Part shown: piece by piece, positions 41,740-53,223 of the stretch
Position numbering within the stretch: position 1 is the first letter of the stretch
How the letters are laid out: each line of letters starts with the position of its first letter
Assembly: GCF_001411805.1 (NCBI RefSeq)
Contig: NZ_CP007213.1
Location: forward strand, 2,914,001 to 2,978,000
DNA: 64,000 bases
Reading direction: 5' to 3'
Origin: Burkholderia plantarii
Lineage (GTDB): Bacteria > Pseudomonadota > Gammaproteobacteria > Burkholderiales > Burkholderiaceae
Notes under the pieces: generated by a model
What the model was told of the DNA's origin: nothing
The model's database searches: none
The model's input: only the letters and a program-made list of their open reading frames with translations
Position numbers and translations under genes: made by a program

Positions 41740-43405
41740 GGCCGCGTCCTCCCGGTTCGCCGTGCTTGCCGGCCTGCGCGTCGGCGCGGCGCGCGCGCTC
41801 CTTCAGCCAGCGCGCGCCTTCGTGGTCGCCGGCGATGTCGAGCAGCGTCGCCAGATGCGTGAGCGCCTCGCGATGGGTCGGCGCCAGATACAGCGCCTTG
41901 CGGTAATACGTGACGGCGGCCGGCCGCCCCTGCGCGTCGGCGATCAGGCCGAGCAGGTAGTAGGCGTCGGCGCTCGGGCCGGCCCCGTCCATCGCGGCGT
42001 GGACCGCGCGCTCGGCCGCGTCGAACTCGCCGGCGTCGGCCAGCGCGCGGGCCGCGTCGAGCGCGCCGGCGCCGTCCGGCGCGTCGAGCGGGCCGGGCAG
42101 GCGCGCCGGCGCGGCCGCGGTCGAGATCGAGGCCATCGACGAACGCATCGAGGCCATCGCGGCGGGCGCGCGCGTCGCGAGCGTGCCGCCGCCGCGCAGG
42201 GCGCCCGCGCGGGCGGCCGGACCGGTCCCTTCGGCTGCGAAATCGGCACCGGCAACGGCGCCGGCCCCCGCGCGAGGCACGCGGGCCGGCGCGCCGGCCC
42301 GGCCCGCCACCGCGCCCGCGAAACCGGCGCCGCCGTGAGCCGCGCCGTGAGCCGCGCCGGCCGGCCGCGCGGCCGAGCCGGGCAGCGGCCACGGCATGTC
42401 GCCGAACCATTCGCGCGCGGCCGGCTCGGGTGCCGCGACGAGCGTCGGCAGCGCGCCGACCGGCGGCAGCGGCGCGGTGCCCATGCCGGCGCGGCTCGCG
42501 GCCACCGGCGCGGGCGGCGCGGGCGGCATCGCGCCGGCGCCGCTGCCGCCCTCCGTCCCGCGGCGAAAGCCGAACGCGAGCGGAATCCTCACCGAACTCA
42601 TCCCGTGGCGCATCACGACGCCGGTCTCGGCGGGGCCGACGAACAGCAGGCCGTCGTCGGCGAGCAGCGCGTCGAGCGTGCGCAGCACGCGCTCCTGCGC
42701 GCCGCGATCGAAATAGATCAGCACGTTGCGGCAGAAGATGAAGTCGTAGCGCAGCTCGCCGCCGGTGCCGAGTTCGAGCAGGTTGGCATGGCGGAACTGC
42801 ACGCAGTCGAGAATCCGCTCGTGCAGGCGCCAGCCGCTGGCGGTCGAATCGAAGTGGCGGCCGCGAAACTCGAGCGCGTGGCCGCGAAACGAGTTGCGGC
42901 CGTATTCGCCGCGCCGCGCGTGATCGATCGCGCGCGCGCTGATGTCGAGCGCGTCGATCCGCAGCTGGGTCGCGTCGAGGCCGGCATCGACCAGCGCCAT
43001 CGCCGCCGTATAGGGCTCCTCGCCCGTCGAGCATGGCGCGCTGAGCACCCGCACCGGCTGCGAGGGCCGCGTGCGCAGCCGCTCGACGGCCAGCGCGGCG
43101 AGCGCGGCGAACGCCTCGCGCTCGCGGAAGAACCAGGTCTCCGGCACCACGAACAGCTCGATCAGCGCGCGCCGCTCGGCGTCCGACGCGTTCAGCAGCT
43201 GCCAGTAGGCGTCGATCTCGGCCGGCGACGGCTGCCTGGCGCGCGCCACCGCCGCCGGCTCGCGCGCGGCGTCGCCGCCGAACGCCGCGCCGATCCGCTC
43301 GGCCAGCGCGCGCGCGACGAAATCGGCGCCGAGCGAGGCCGGATCGATGCCGGTCTCGCGCGACAGCCATGCATGGAAACGTGCCTCGAAATCGCTTGCC
43401 GTCAT
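41723..43405 (-). CDS. wspC: WspC, CheR-type methyltransferase with TPR tail
   Basis: 560 residues. The CheR domain is N-terminal: 'VPETWFFREREAFAALA', SAM site 'VRVLSAPCSTGEEPYTAAMA' and 'YDFIFCRNVLIYFD'. A long Ala/Gly/Pro-rich linker (about 280-440) leads to TPR-like repeats ('ADAYYLLGLIADAQGRPAAV', 'RKALYLAPTHREALTHLATL'). It methylates the WspA cytoplasmic domain. The linker is longer than in Pseudomonas WspC. It overlaps wspB by four bases (ATGA). Confidence 0.94.
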   Translation of the reverse strand: MTASDFEARFHAWLSRETGIDPASLGADFVARALAERIGAAFGGDAAREPAAVARARQPSPAEIDAYWQLLNASDAERRALIELFVVPETWFFREREAFAALAALAVERLRTRPSQPVRVLSAPCSTGEEPYTAAMALVDAGLDATQLRIDALDISARAIDHARRGEYGRNSFRGHALEFRGRHFDSTASGWRLHERILDCVQFRHANLLELGTGGELRYDFIFCRNVLIYFDRGAQERVLRTLDALLADDGLLFVGPAETGVVMRHGMSSVRIPLAFGFRRGTEGGSGAGAMPPAPPAPVAASRAGMGTAPLPPVGALPTLVAAPEPAAREWFGDMPWPLPGSAARPAGAAHGAAHGGAGFAGAVAGRAGAPARVPRAGAGAVAGADFAAEGTGPAARAGALRGGGTLATRAPAAMASMRSSMASISTAAAPARLPGPLDAPDGAGALDAARALADAGEFDAAERAVHAAMDGAGPSADAYYLLGLIADAQGRPAAVTYYRKALYLAPTHREALTHLATLLDIAGDHEGARWLKERARRADAQAGKHGEPGGRGHARRR

Positions 43406-43917
43406 GCCTCGCCTCCCGCCGGTGCCTGCCGCGCCTCGTGCGCGGTCATGAACAGCAGCGCGCGCGCCTCGGGGCCGAGCAGATGGCGCACCGTCACCCG
43501 TTGCACCACGCCATGCGCGTCGTGCGCCACCGGCCCGAGCCAGCGCGCATGCGGAGTATCGACGCCGCCGTCGCGGAACGCGGCGCGCTCGAAGCGCGCC
43601 GTCTGCGTGCCGTGCTCGACGATCAGCCCGAGCCGGCGCTCGCCGTCGGCCGGCGCGGGCTCCGCGTCGCCGGCCAGCGGCACGCGCACCCGCACGATCA
43701 CGAGCCGCGTCGAGCGGATCCGCGCCGAGGGCCGGCCGAGCGCGAGCCGCGTCACGTCGATCACCGGCACCGGCTCGCCGCGATGAATCAGGATCCCGGC
43801 CACCCAGTCGGGCGCGCCCGGGACCGGCTTGGTCTCGGCGAGCGGCAGCACTTCGGCGACGTCGGCGACGTCGAGCGCGTAGCGCGCGCCGTCGAGTTCG
43901 AACAGCAGGAACAGCAT
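43402..43917 (-). CDS. wspB: WspB, CheW-type coupling protein
   Basis: 171 residues with a single CheW domain: 'MLFLLFELDGARYALDVADV', 'PDWVAGILIHRGEPVPVIDV'. ATG 43917 is preferred by similarity; an in-frame GTG at 43941 overlapping the wspA stop (GTGA) is a possible alternative. A cytoplasmic scaffold between WspA and WspE. Confidence 0.92.
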   Translation of the reverse strand: MLFLLFELDGARYALDVADVAEVLPLAETKPVPGAPDWVAGILIHRGEPVPVIDVTRLALGRPSARIRSTRLVIVRVRVPLAGDAEPAPADGERRLGLIVEHGTQTARFERAAFRDGGVDTPHARWLGPVAHDAHGVVQRVTVRHLLGPEARALLFMTAHEARQAPAGGEA

Positions 43918-43937
43918 GGCGTGGCGGGCCTCGGCGC

Positions 43938-45617
43938 TCACGCCTCGACCTTGAAGCGCGACACGCTGGTGCGCAGCGCGTTGGCCACCAGCGTCAGGTC
44001 GTCGATCGCCTGCGACGACTGGCGCAGCGATTCGGCCGTCTGCTGGGCCGCCTCGGACAGCTGCGAGAGCGCCTGGGTGATCTGCTCGGCGCCGCTCGCC
44101 TGGGTCTGCATGCCTTCGTTGACGAGCTGGAAGCGCGGCGCGAGCGTCTGCACCTCGTGGATGATCTGCGAGAGCTGCGAGCCCACCTGCTGCACGTCGA
44201 GCATGCCGCGCCGCACTTCCTCGGAGAACTTGTCCATGCCCATCACGCCGGCCGACACCGCCGACTGGATCTCCTTGACGGTCTGCTCGATGTCGTAGGT
44301 GGCCACCGCGGTCTGGTCGGCCAGGCGGCGGATCTCGGTGGCGACCACCGCGAAGCCGCGGCCGTATTCGCCGGCCTTCTCGGCCTCGATCGCCGCGTTC
44401 AGCGACAGCAGGTTGGTCTGGTCGGCGACCTTGGTGATGGTGGCCACCACCTGGTTGATGTTGAGCGCCTTCTCGTTGAGGATCGCGAGCTTCGCGTTGA
44501 CCGAGCCGGCCGCGTCCATCACGCTGCGCATGGTCTCGCCCATCTGCGTGAGGCCGCTCTGGCTCAGGCCCGCGAGCGAGGCCGACTGCTCGGCCACCGA
44601 CGACACCTCGTTCATGGTGCGCAGCAGGTCGCGCGAGGTCGCGAAGATCTCGCGCGAGGTCGCGCCGATCTCGGTGGTGGTGGCGGCCGTCTCGTTGGCG
44701 GTAGCCTGCTGCTCGCGCGAGGTGGCGGCGATCTCGGCCACCGAGGTGGTGACCTGCAGCGACGACTGCTGGGCCTGCGCGACCAGCGTGGTCAGCTCGT
44801 CGGCCATCCGGTTGAAGCCGGTCTCGAGCATGCTGAACTCGTCGCGGCGGCGCAGGTCGAGCCGCCTGGTCAGGTCGCCCGTGCGCATCACGTCGTGGAC
44901 CTCGACCAGCTCGGTCATCGGCCGCATCACGGCGCGGTACAGGAACCAGCCGAGCAGGGCCGCGCACACCAGCACGACGACGAGCACCGTGGCGAGCGTC
45001 GCCTCGGTGCGGAACACCGACTCGCGGATCTGCTGCGCGGACTGGTCGGCAAACGTGCGGTTCTCGGTGACGAGGATGTTGGCGTTGCGGATCACGTCCT
45101 CCCAGACCGGCGTGACGCGCCCGTAGGCGATCACCGCGTCGGCGTGCGAGCCGTTGCGCGCCTTTTGCATGGCATCGTTCAGCAGCGGCAGGTAGCGATC
45201 GTAGACGCCGCGGAAGGTCGCGAAGCGCGCGCGGTCGTCTTCGCGGAACGTCGCGTTCTGGTATTGCAGCGACAGCTTCTCGAAGGCCTCGAGCGAGGCC
45301 GGGAGCTTGTCGATGTCGCGACGCACCGACTCGGCGTCGGGATCGACGAAGATCGCGCGCTGCATCTCCGAGTACGACTCGGCGGCGGACGCGCGCAACG
45401 AGGTGGCCAGATAGACGCCCGGCAGCGAATCGCGCTGGATGCTGTTGGTCTCCTCGTCGATCACGCGCAACTGCTTGTAGGAGATGCCGGCCATCACCAC
45501 CATCAGCACGAACAGCACGCCAAAGCTCAGCAGGATGCGGTTGCCGAGCGTGATCCGCGCACCGGCGGCGGACGGGGAGGAGCTTTCGGTGCTTGCGCGA
45601 GGCGACACGTTGACCAT
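43938..45617 (-). CDS. wspA: WspA, membrane methyl-accepting receptor
   Basis: 559 residues from ATG 45617. An N-terminal membrane helix ('[20 protein letters not shown]'), a roughly 160-residue periplasmic four-helix bundle, a second helix ('[20 protein letters not shown]'), HAMP ('[20 protein letters not shown]') and the MCP signalling tip ('[20 protein letters not shown]', '[20 protein letters not shown]'). WspA senses surface contact or envelope stress and forms lateral clusters. It is first in the six-gene unit. Confidence 0.95.
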   Translation of the reverse strand: MVNVSPRASTESSSPSAAGARITLGNRILLSFGVLFVLMVVMAGISYKQLRVIDEETNSIQRDSLPGVYLATSLRASAAESYSEMQRAIFVDPDAESVRRDIDKLPASLEAFEKLSLQYQNATFREDDRARFATFRGVYDRYLPLLNDAMQKARNGSHADAVIAYGRVTPVWEDVIRNANILVTENRTFADQSAQQIRESVFRTEATLATVLVVVLVCAALLGWFLYRAVMRPMTELVEVHDVMRTGDLTRRLDLRRRDEFSMLETGFNRMADELTTLVAQAQQSSLQVTTSVAEIAATSREQQATANETAATTTEIGATSREIFATSRDLLRTMNEVSSVAEQSASLAGLSQSGLTQMGETMRSVMDAAGSVNAKLAILNEKALNINQVVATITKVADQTNLLSLNAAIEAEKAGEYGRGFAVVATEIRRLADQTAVATYDIEQTVKEIQSAVSAGVMGMDKFSEEVRRGMLDVQQVGSQLSQIIHEVQTLAPRFQLVNEGMQTQASGAEQITQALSQLSEAAQQTAESLRQSSQAIDDLTLVANALRTSVSRFKVEA

Positions 45618-45897
45618 GTTTCGATGTGGGTAGTCTGCTGATGCGTTCAGGAGCCGCCGGCGCACGCATGGCCGGAGCGGCGGCCCGGTGCCGGACGCCG
45701 TACCGCTGCGGCCGCCGCGCCGGCGGGCGCGAGCCAGCAGAGTGTACTTTCTTTATGGCCGCCGAGACAGCCCGGGCCAGCCCGGCGTGGCGGCCAGGCC
45801 GCATTCCGGCACTGGCCGGTCAGGGCGTGCCGGCCGCCGCTACGTCGCCCGCCGCGCGCCATCACGCCGGCAGGCGGCCCCGCCGCCCGGCGCCGGC

Positions 45898-46995
45898 TCA
45901 GCGCGCCGCGCGCGCCTTCGGCAGCCCGAGCCCGGCCATGAACCCGCGCGGCGTGTAGCGCATCATCAGCGCGCCGCCGTGCTTCGCGGCGGTGGCGCGC
46001 ACGAACGCGAGGCCGAGCCCGAAGCCGCCCGTCTGCGAGTCCGGGCCGTGCGTGAGCCGCACGAACGATTCGGTCGCGCTCGCGCGCTGCGCCGGCGCGA
46101 TCCCCTCGCCCTCGTCCTCCACGCCGATCAGCCAGCGCTCGCCGTCGTCGGCGATCAGGCCGCGCACCTCGGAGGCGGGCGGCGCGTACTTCAGCGCGTT
46201 GTCGATCAGGTTCGCCAGCGCGCGCGTGAGCATCATCCGGTCCCCGACGCAGAGGCACTCGGTCTCGGGCAATTCCACCTTCACGCGGCTGCCGGCGGCG
46301 GCGGCCTTCTCCCACAGCTGGTCGGCCGCGTCGAGCAGCACCTCGTTGAGGCACACCAGCTCGCTCGGCCGCTTCTCCGACTGCGCGCGCGTGAGCTGGA
46401 TGAAGCCGTCGGCCAGCGCGAGCGCGCGCCGCGCATGCATCTCGATCCGTTCGAGCAGCATCGGCATCGCGCCGTGCGCCGCGCGGTAGGCCTCCAGCAG
46501 CGAGAGGATCGAGGCCTGCGGCGCGCGCATGTCGTGCGAGAGGAAGTCGAGCACCTCGTCGCGCTGGCGCAGCATGTGGTACGAGTTCGAGTGATAGCGG
46601 ATCCGCGCGATCATCTCGATCGGGTCCGGCAGCTTCACGAGGTAGTCGTTCGCGCCGGCGAAGAACGCCTCGCGCTTGGCGAGCGGATCGTCGTTGATCG
46701 ACAGCACGATGATCGGCACCTGCGCGGTGGCCGCCTCGGCGCGCCACGCGCGCACCAGATCCAGGCCGTCGACGTCGGGCATCACGAGGTCCTGCAGGAT
46801 CACGGTGGGGCGCAGCGTGCGGCCCAGTTCGAGCGCGCTGCCCGCATCGACGCAGACATGCAGCGCGATGTCGGTCTCGGCGGCCAGCAGGCGGCGGATC
46901 ACCTCGCCGACGAAGGCCTGATCGTCGACGAGCAGCACGGAAATGCCGGATTCGTATGAATCCGATGCGTAGTTCGTGTGAGTCATTCCATTCAT
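45898..46995 (-). CDS. WspR-like receiver fused to a histidine kinase (WspHRR type)
   Basis: 365 residues. The receiver is remarkably close to that of WspR: 'ISVLLVDDQAFVGEVIRRLL', 'TVILQDLVMPDVDGLDLVRA', 'GANDYLVKLPDPIEMIARIR' and 'YHSNSYHMLRQRDE'. In WspR a GGDEF domain follows; here there is instead a HisKA ('FLSHDMRAPQASILSLLEAY') and HATPase_c ('ALANLIDNALKYAPPASEV', 'GGFGLGLAFVRATAAKHGGA'). So output is phosphorylation and not c-di-GMP. I recall this as the Burkholderia wspHRR gene. It lies 280 bases upstream of wspA on the same strand. Confidence 0.93.
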   Translation of the reverse strand: MNGMTHTNYASDSYESGISVLLVDDQAFVGEVIRRLLAAETDIALHVCVDAGSALELGRTLRPTVILQDLVMPDVDGLDLVRAWRAEAATAQVPIIVLSINDDPLAKREAFFAGANDYLVKLPDPIEMIARIRYHSNSYHMLRQRDEVLDFLSHDMRAPQASILSLLEAYRAAHGAMPMLLERIEMHARRALALADGFIQLTRAQSEKRPSELVCLNEVLLDAADQLWEKAAAAGSRVKVELPETECLCVGDRMMLTRALANLIDNALKYAPPASEVRGLIADDGERWLIGVEDEGEGIAPAQRASATESFVRLTHGPDSQTGGFGLGLAFVRATAAKHGGALMMRYTPRGFMAGLGLPKARAAR

Positions 46996-47477
46996 CGCAT
47001 CGCGAGTGCCATCGCCTTGCGGCCGCGGCGGACGGCGGGTTCGTCGGGAGCGGGCACACGCACCGCCGACGTCCTTGCTGGCGCATTCCCGGTTACGAAT
47101 CGCCGGATTTGCACGATATTGATTCTTTTAAGTAAATATAAGCCGATGATTTTAAATGATTTTCCTTCCATCCATACAACAACGACGGAATCGGGCCGCA
47201 AACGGTCGGATTACCGCGACATGGCGTGGGGTGCCGCGCGCGCGACTTGACGGGCGCGGGAAAGGCGGCGGGCGCGGTGCAAACCGCGGGAAAAACGCGG
47301 CGGCGCGGACCGCCCGAAATGTCCGGGAAGCGCCCGGGAAGCGCCCGGGAACTGCCCCGGCGGCGCCCGGGCGGCACCCCGGGCCACGCCGGCGAACCGG
47401 ACCGCCCCCCGGGACATGGCGGTCCGCATCGGGAGCCCCGGGCACGGCCATCCCGGTGCGAACCGCCCGCGCGATGC
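46996..47477. other. Intergenic region upstream of the Wsp unit
   Basis: No gene. An A+T-rich part (47096-47200) probably holds the minus-strand promoter for the receiver-kinase and wsp genes. The remainder is extremely GC-rich with several CCCGGG-containing direct repeats (GAAGCGCCCGG twice near 47336-47360). Confidence 0.45.
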
Positions 47478-48911
47478 TCAGGACGGCTGGCGGATCACCA
47501 TCAGGCGCGGCTCGGTCATGTCCTCCATCGCGTAGCGCACGCCCTCGCGGCCGAGGCCCGAATCCTTGACGCCGCCGTAGGGCATGTTGTCGACGCGGAA
47601 CGACGGCACGTCGTTGATCACCACGCCGCCCACCTCGAGTTCGTCCCAGGCGCGGTGCGCGTGCGCGAGCGAATCGGTGAACACGCCGGCCTGCAGGCCG
47701 AAGTCGCTGTCGTTGACGCGCGCGAGCGCCTCGTCGAAGCGCTCGAACGGCTCCAGCAGCGCGACCGGCCCGAACGCCTCCTTGCGGTATAGATCCTGCT
47801 CGCGGCCGACGTTCTCGAGCAACGTGGCCTCGAACATCACGCCGTCCACCTTGCCGCCCGCCACGATCCTCGCGCCCGCGCCGACCGCCGCCTCCATCCA
47901 GCCAGCCAGCCGCTTCGACTCGGACTCGGAGATCATCGGCCCGACGAAGGTCTGCGGGTCCTTCGGGTTGCCCATCTTCAGCGCGCGCGTCTTCGCGACC
48001 AGCTTCTCGCGCAGCGCGTCGTAGAGGCTCGCGTGGGCCAGGATCCGCTGCACGCCGATGCAGCTCTGGCCGGACTGGTAGAACGCGCCGAAGATCAGCC
48101 GGTCCACCACGTAGTCGAGCCGCTCGCGCTGGTCCGCGTCGACGATCGCGGCCGCGTTGCCGCCCAGTTCGAGCACCACCTTCTTCTTGCCGGCCTTCTG
48201 CTTCAGGTCCCAGCCCACCGCCGGCGAGCCGGTGAACGACAGCAGCTTGAAGCGCTCGTCGGTGGTGAACAGGTCCGCGCCGTCGCGCCGCGCGGGCAGC
48301 ACCGAGAACGCGCCCTTCGGCAGATCGGTCTCGGCCAGCACCTCGCCGATGATCAGCGCGCCGATCGGCGTGCGGCTGGCCGGCTTCAGCACGAACGGGC
48401 AGCCCACCGCGAGCGCCGGCGCGACCTTGTGGGCCGTGAGGTTCAGCGGGAAATTGAACGGCGAGATGAACGAGCACGGCCCGATCGGCACGCGCTTCGT
48501 GTAGCCCGAATAGCCCTGCGCGCGCGGCGAGATCTCCAGGTTCACCAGTTCGCCGCCGATCCGCACCGATTCCTCGGCGGCCACGCGGAACGTGTCGATC
48601 AGGCGCGTGACCTCGCCCTTCGAATCGTTGATCGGCTTGCCGGCCTCGATGCAGAGCGCGTCGGCGAGTTCGTCGAAGCGCTCGCGAAAGCGCGCGACGC
48701 AATGGTCGAGCACGGCCTGGCGGCGGAACGCGGGCCATTCGCGCAGCGGCTTCCGGGCCTCGACGGCCGCCGCGATCGCGGCGTCGATCGCCTTCGCGTC
48801 GGCCAGCGCGACGCGCGTGGCCACCTTGCCGCTGAACTTGTCGGTGACTTCGAGATCGGTGTTGGCGTACACGGCCTCGTTGGCGAGGTAATACGGATAG
48901 GATTCCTTCAT
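47478..48911 (-). CDS. NAD(P)-dependent aldehyde dehydrogenase
   Basis: 477 residues, typical ALDH. Catalytic residues: general-base Glu in 'KVVLELGGNAAAIVDA', nucleophilic Cys in 'YQSGQSCIGVQRILAH'; Asn in 'SFISPFNFPLNLTAHK'; C-terminal 'KEAFGPVALLEPFERFDEAL'. It oxidises an aldehyde to an acid. It resembles lactaldehyde/glyceraldehyde-3-phosphate-type ALDHs but was not assigned. It lies 55 bases after an acetolactate-synthase-family gene on the same strand, so the two are probably one operon acting on 2- or 3-carbon units. Confidence 0.93.
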   Translation of the reverse strand: MKESYPYYLANEAVYANTDLEVTDKFSGKVATRVALADAKAIDAAIAAAVEARKPLREWPAFRRQAVLDHCVARFRERFDELADALCIEAGKPINDSKGEVTRLIDTFRVAAEESVRIGGELVNLEISPRAQGYSGYTKRVPIGPCSFISPFNFPLNLTAHKVAPALAVGCPFVLKPASRTPIGALIIGEVLAETDLPKGAFSVLPARRDGADLFTTDERFKLLSFTGSPAVGWDLKQKAGKKKVVLELGGNAAAIVDADQRERLDYVVDRLIFGAFYQSGQSCIGVQRILAHASLYDALREKLVAKTRALKMGNPKDPQTFVGPMISESESKRLAGWMEAAVGAGARIVAGGKVDGVMFEATLLENVGREQDLYRKEAFGPVALLEPFERFDEALARVNDSDFGLQAGVFTDSLAHAHRAWDELEVGGVVINDVPSFRVDNMPYGGVKDSGLGREGVRYAMEDMTEPRLMVIRQPS

Positions 48912-48966
48912 GGGGGATGCCTCCGTGCGGTAAGGACAGCAGGAAAGAAAACGGCGTGGCGGCCGC

Positions 48967-50607
<1,641 letters not shown>

Positions 50608-51005
50608 GGGGACGCTCTCGGTGGATGCCGCGTGCCGGTTTCCGGCGCACGGCGTGGCGGACACCTGCGTCGGCCTACGACGCGGGCGGCTCGTTACCTG
50701 CAGATTGACCAATGCAAAAGCATGCCGTCGCGCGCGGCGGGAAGCGGGGGAGCAAGGCGGGAAGCGCACGGCCACCGACGTGAAACCCGGCGCGCGGTGC
50801 GGCGAGCGATGGGTTCGATTGTAGAAGATCGGCGCGCGGGCTGCTGGCGGGCGCAACGAGTAAGGCAATCGTCAGCGCGCGCGGAACCGGAGCGGAGCGG
50901 GAATCCGGAAGCGGGGTTGAAGGGGGATTTGAAGGCGGATCGGACGACCGACTCGATGCACGGCGATGGCGGGCATGTCGAGCCCCGCCCCGCCGTGCCG
51001 GGCGC
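50608..51005. other. Intergenic region upstream of the ThDP-enzyme operon
   Basis: Nothing clear in about 400 bases. The short plus-strand frames that cross it have no ribosome site. Confidence 0.4.
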
Positions 51006-51206
51006 TCACCACTTGCCGCTGCCGTAGCGCACGTAGCCGCCCGACCAGTCCGGACCGGAATCGTCGAAGGCGCGGAATTCGAAGTGGATCGCCGCGGCGG
51101 CGGAGCGCAAGCAGCGCGTCCGCGGCTCGATCCCGGCGTGCGCGGTGCCGGCGAAGAGGCCGGCCAGCAGGCCGGTGGCGATGGTGGCGATGGCGGACCG
51201 TTTCGT
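51006..51206 (-). CDS. Small exported protein with ACG at the expected start codon
   Basis: 66 codons ending in TGA. The deduced start segment is T(M)KRSAIATIATGLLAG followed by LFAGTAHA, a textbook signal peptide with Ala-x-Ala cleavage. The mature part is 42 residues and ends 'DWSGGYVRYGSGKW', with two Tyr, two Trp and one Cys. There is no ATG, GTG or TTG in frame between the upstream stop and the signal peptide; the codon where Met is expected is ACG (51206-51204), with a GGGG stretch eight bases before it. Either ACG is used as a rare start or a single T-to-C change inactivated the gene. It lies 60 bases after the antiporter gene. Family not recognised. Confidence 0.55.
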   Translation of the reverse strand, partial: TKRSAIATIATGLLAGLFAGTAHAGIEPRTRCLRSAAAAIHFEFRAFDDSGPDWSGGYVRYGSGKW

Positions 51207-51266
51207 CGGTGACGCCCCGGGTTCGTGGTGGAGGTTCGCAACAGCTCCAGGCCCGGCTCGCGCCGT

Positions 51267-52850
51267 TCATTCCATGGCGTGGCGCGCCGTGACTTCCTGC
51301 AGGTCGAGATCGCGTTCGAGCACGTGCAGGATCTCGTCGTGGATCAAGCCGCCGCGATGCATCTTCAGCATCTCGGCGCGCCCGGCCGAGACCGCCGCGA
51401 GCACCACGTCGTAGTGCGCGTGGACGTCCTGCGCCGGGAACGCGGTCTCGTGCTGGAAGCGCTCGGCCATCGCCGCGCGATAGGTGTATTGCTCGAGCAG
51501 GCGAGGATGCACGACGTTGCCGGCGGCGTCGCGCACCAGCGGCTCGATCGCCCCGAGCTGCGCGCGCGCGAGCCGGCTCCAGGCCTGCGGCTCGCTCAGG
51601 TGGCGCGCATCGGGCGCATGCGCGTCGCGCGGCGCGACCAGCCGGATCAGCGGGCCGATGGTGGTGCCCTGCAGCAGCACCGTGACGAGGATCACCGCGA
51701 ACGCGGCCACCAGGATCATGTCGCGGCCCGGCATCGCCTCGGGCAGCGACAGCGCGATCGCGAGCGTCACCACCCCGCGCATGCCGGCCCAGCTCATCAC
51801 GGTGGCCGCGCGCCAGTCCGCGCGCGGTTCCGCATGGCCGAGCCAGCGGCGCGGCAGCTTCAGCGTCTCGACCGCGAACACCCAGACGAAGCGCGAGCCG
51901 ATCACGGCCGCCAGCACCGCGAGCACGGCCGGCGTCATGGTGGCGAACACCTCGCCGAAGCCGCCCAGGCGCAGCATCACGCCGCGCAGCGACAGCCCGA
52001 TCAGCACGAACACCAGCGCCTCCAGCAGGAACACCATGATCTGCCAGAACGCCGTGGAGCGGACCCGCACCGTGGCGCTGAAGATCTCGTGCTGGTGCCA
52101 GCCGAGCATCATGCCCATCGTGACGGCCGAGATCACGCCCGACACCTCCAGCGTCTCGCCGGCGATGTAGCTGACCCACCCGCCGAGCACGGCGGTCGTG
52201 ACGATCAGGTATTCGTCGGACAACAATCGAATGAAGCGGATCAGCAGCCAGCCGATGATGAAGCCCACCGCCACGCCGCCCAGCCCGAGTTCCGCGAAGC
52301 GCACCACCGCGCCCTCGAAGCTGAACGCGCCGGTCAGCGCGGCGGCCACCGCGAAGCGGAACAGCACCAGGCCGGCCGCGTCGTTGAGCAGGCTCTCGCC
52401 CTCGAGCAGCACCATCAGCCGGCGCGGCAGCGCGACCCGTTCGAGCACGGCCTTGGCGGCCACCGCGTCGGGCGGCGAGACGATCGCCCCAAGCGTGAAG
52501 CAGGCGGCCCACGGCAGCGCCGGCACGACCCAATGCACGGCCGCGCCGACCGCGAGCGTGGTGAACACCACCGCGCCGATCGCCAGCAGCATGATGCCGC
52601 CCAGGTTGCGCTTGAACTCCTCCCAGACCGAGAAATACGCGCCGTCCACCAACAGCGGCGGCAGGAACACGATCAGCACCAGATCGGGATCGAGGTTGAC
52701 GGGCGGCAGGCCCGGCACGAACGCGATGCCCGCGCCGCCCACCAGCAGCGCGGCGGCCGGCGGCAGCCGCAGCTTCTTGGCGACGAGCTCGAGCACGACG
52801 ATCGCGGCGAACGACAGCAGGACGAGTTTGAAGACGGACACGGGAGACAC
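51267..52850 (-). CDS. CPA1-family cation/proton antiporter
   Basis: 527 residues from GTG 52850, which has AAGGAG five bases before it; the GTG six bases upstream overlaps that site. About twelve membrane helices, with the CPA1 signatures 'LGAIVSPPDAVAAKAVLERV', 'GESLLNDAAGLVLFRFAVAA' and 'WAGMRGVVTLAIALSL'. It exchanges Na+ (or K+) for protons at the inner membrane. An extra C-terminal cytoplasmic region of about 120 residues has His-rich helices ('MLKMHRGGLIHDEILHVLER'). Confidence 0.93.
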   Translation of the reverse strand: MSPVSVFKLVLLSFAAIVVLELVAKKLRLPPAAALLVGGAGIAFVPGLPPVNLDPDLVLIVFLPPLLVDGAYFSVWEEFKRNLGGIMLLAIGAVVFTTLAVGAAVHWVVPALPWAACFTLGAIVSPPDAVAAKAVLERVALPRRLMVLLEGESLLNDAAGLVLFRFAVAAALTGAFSFEGAVVRFAELGLGGVAVGFIIGWLLIRFIRLLSDEYLIVTTAVLGGWVSYIAGETLEVSGVISAVTMGMMLGWHQHEIFSATVRVRSTAFWQIMVFLLEALVFVLIGLSLRGVMLRLGGFGEVFATMTPAVLAVLAAVIGSRFVWVFAVETLKLPRRWLGHAEPRADWRAATVMSWAGMRGVVTLAIALSLPEAMPGRDMILVAAFAVILVTVLLQGTTIGPLIRLVAPRDAHAPDARHLSEPQAWSRLARAQLGAIEPLVRDAAGNVVHPRLLEQYTYRAAMAERFQHETAFPAQDVHAHYDVVLAAVSAGRAEMLKMHRGGLIHDEILHVLERDLDLQEVTARHAME

Positions 52851-53223
52851 GGGCACTCCTTCACGCGGATGAATGGCAGCTTACGGCCGCGCGATTACAC
52901 CACAACGCCGCGCGCGACGGTGATAAGCGTCGGCGAGGGGGGCGCAGGGGCGGGAAACGGCACGAAAACAGCCTCGCTGCGGCGCGGCGCGGCCCCGGCG
53001 GCAGCGGGCTGGCAGCCTGGAAGCGGCGCGGCGATGGCCTGCTGGCGATGGCCCGGCGGCAGCCCGCGCGCGGCCGGTCGATGCCCGGCAAGCAGCCGTC
53101 CGGCCCGTCTCGGCGGCGCCTGATGCTGGCGGGAGGCCAATGCGGCATCGGCCGCCGCTCCCATCACATCGGCATCCTCATCGTGCCGCATCGAACCACC
53201 GGCGGCGCCGGCCCGCGCCGCGC
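52851..53223. other. Intergenic region upstream of the antiporter
   Basis: No gene or clear signal seen; GC-rich throughout. Confidence 0.4.

Noticed and set aside
38453..43786. Very long open frame on the plus strand across the Wsp genes
   Set aside because: Antisense to well-supported wspC, D and E; no ribosome site or domain.
47230..47430. CCCGGG-rich repeats as a CRISPR or REP element
   Set aside because: Copies are irregular and few; no spacer structure or conserved stem.
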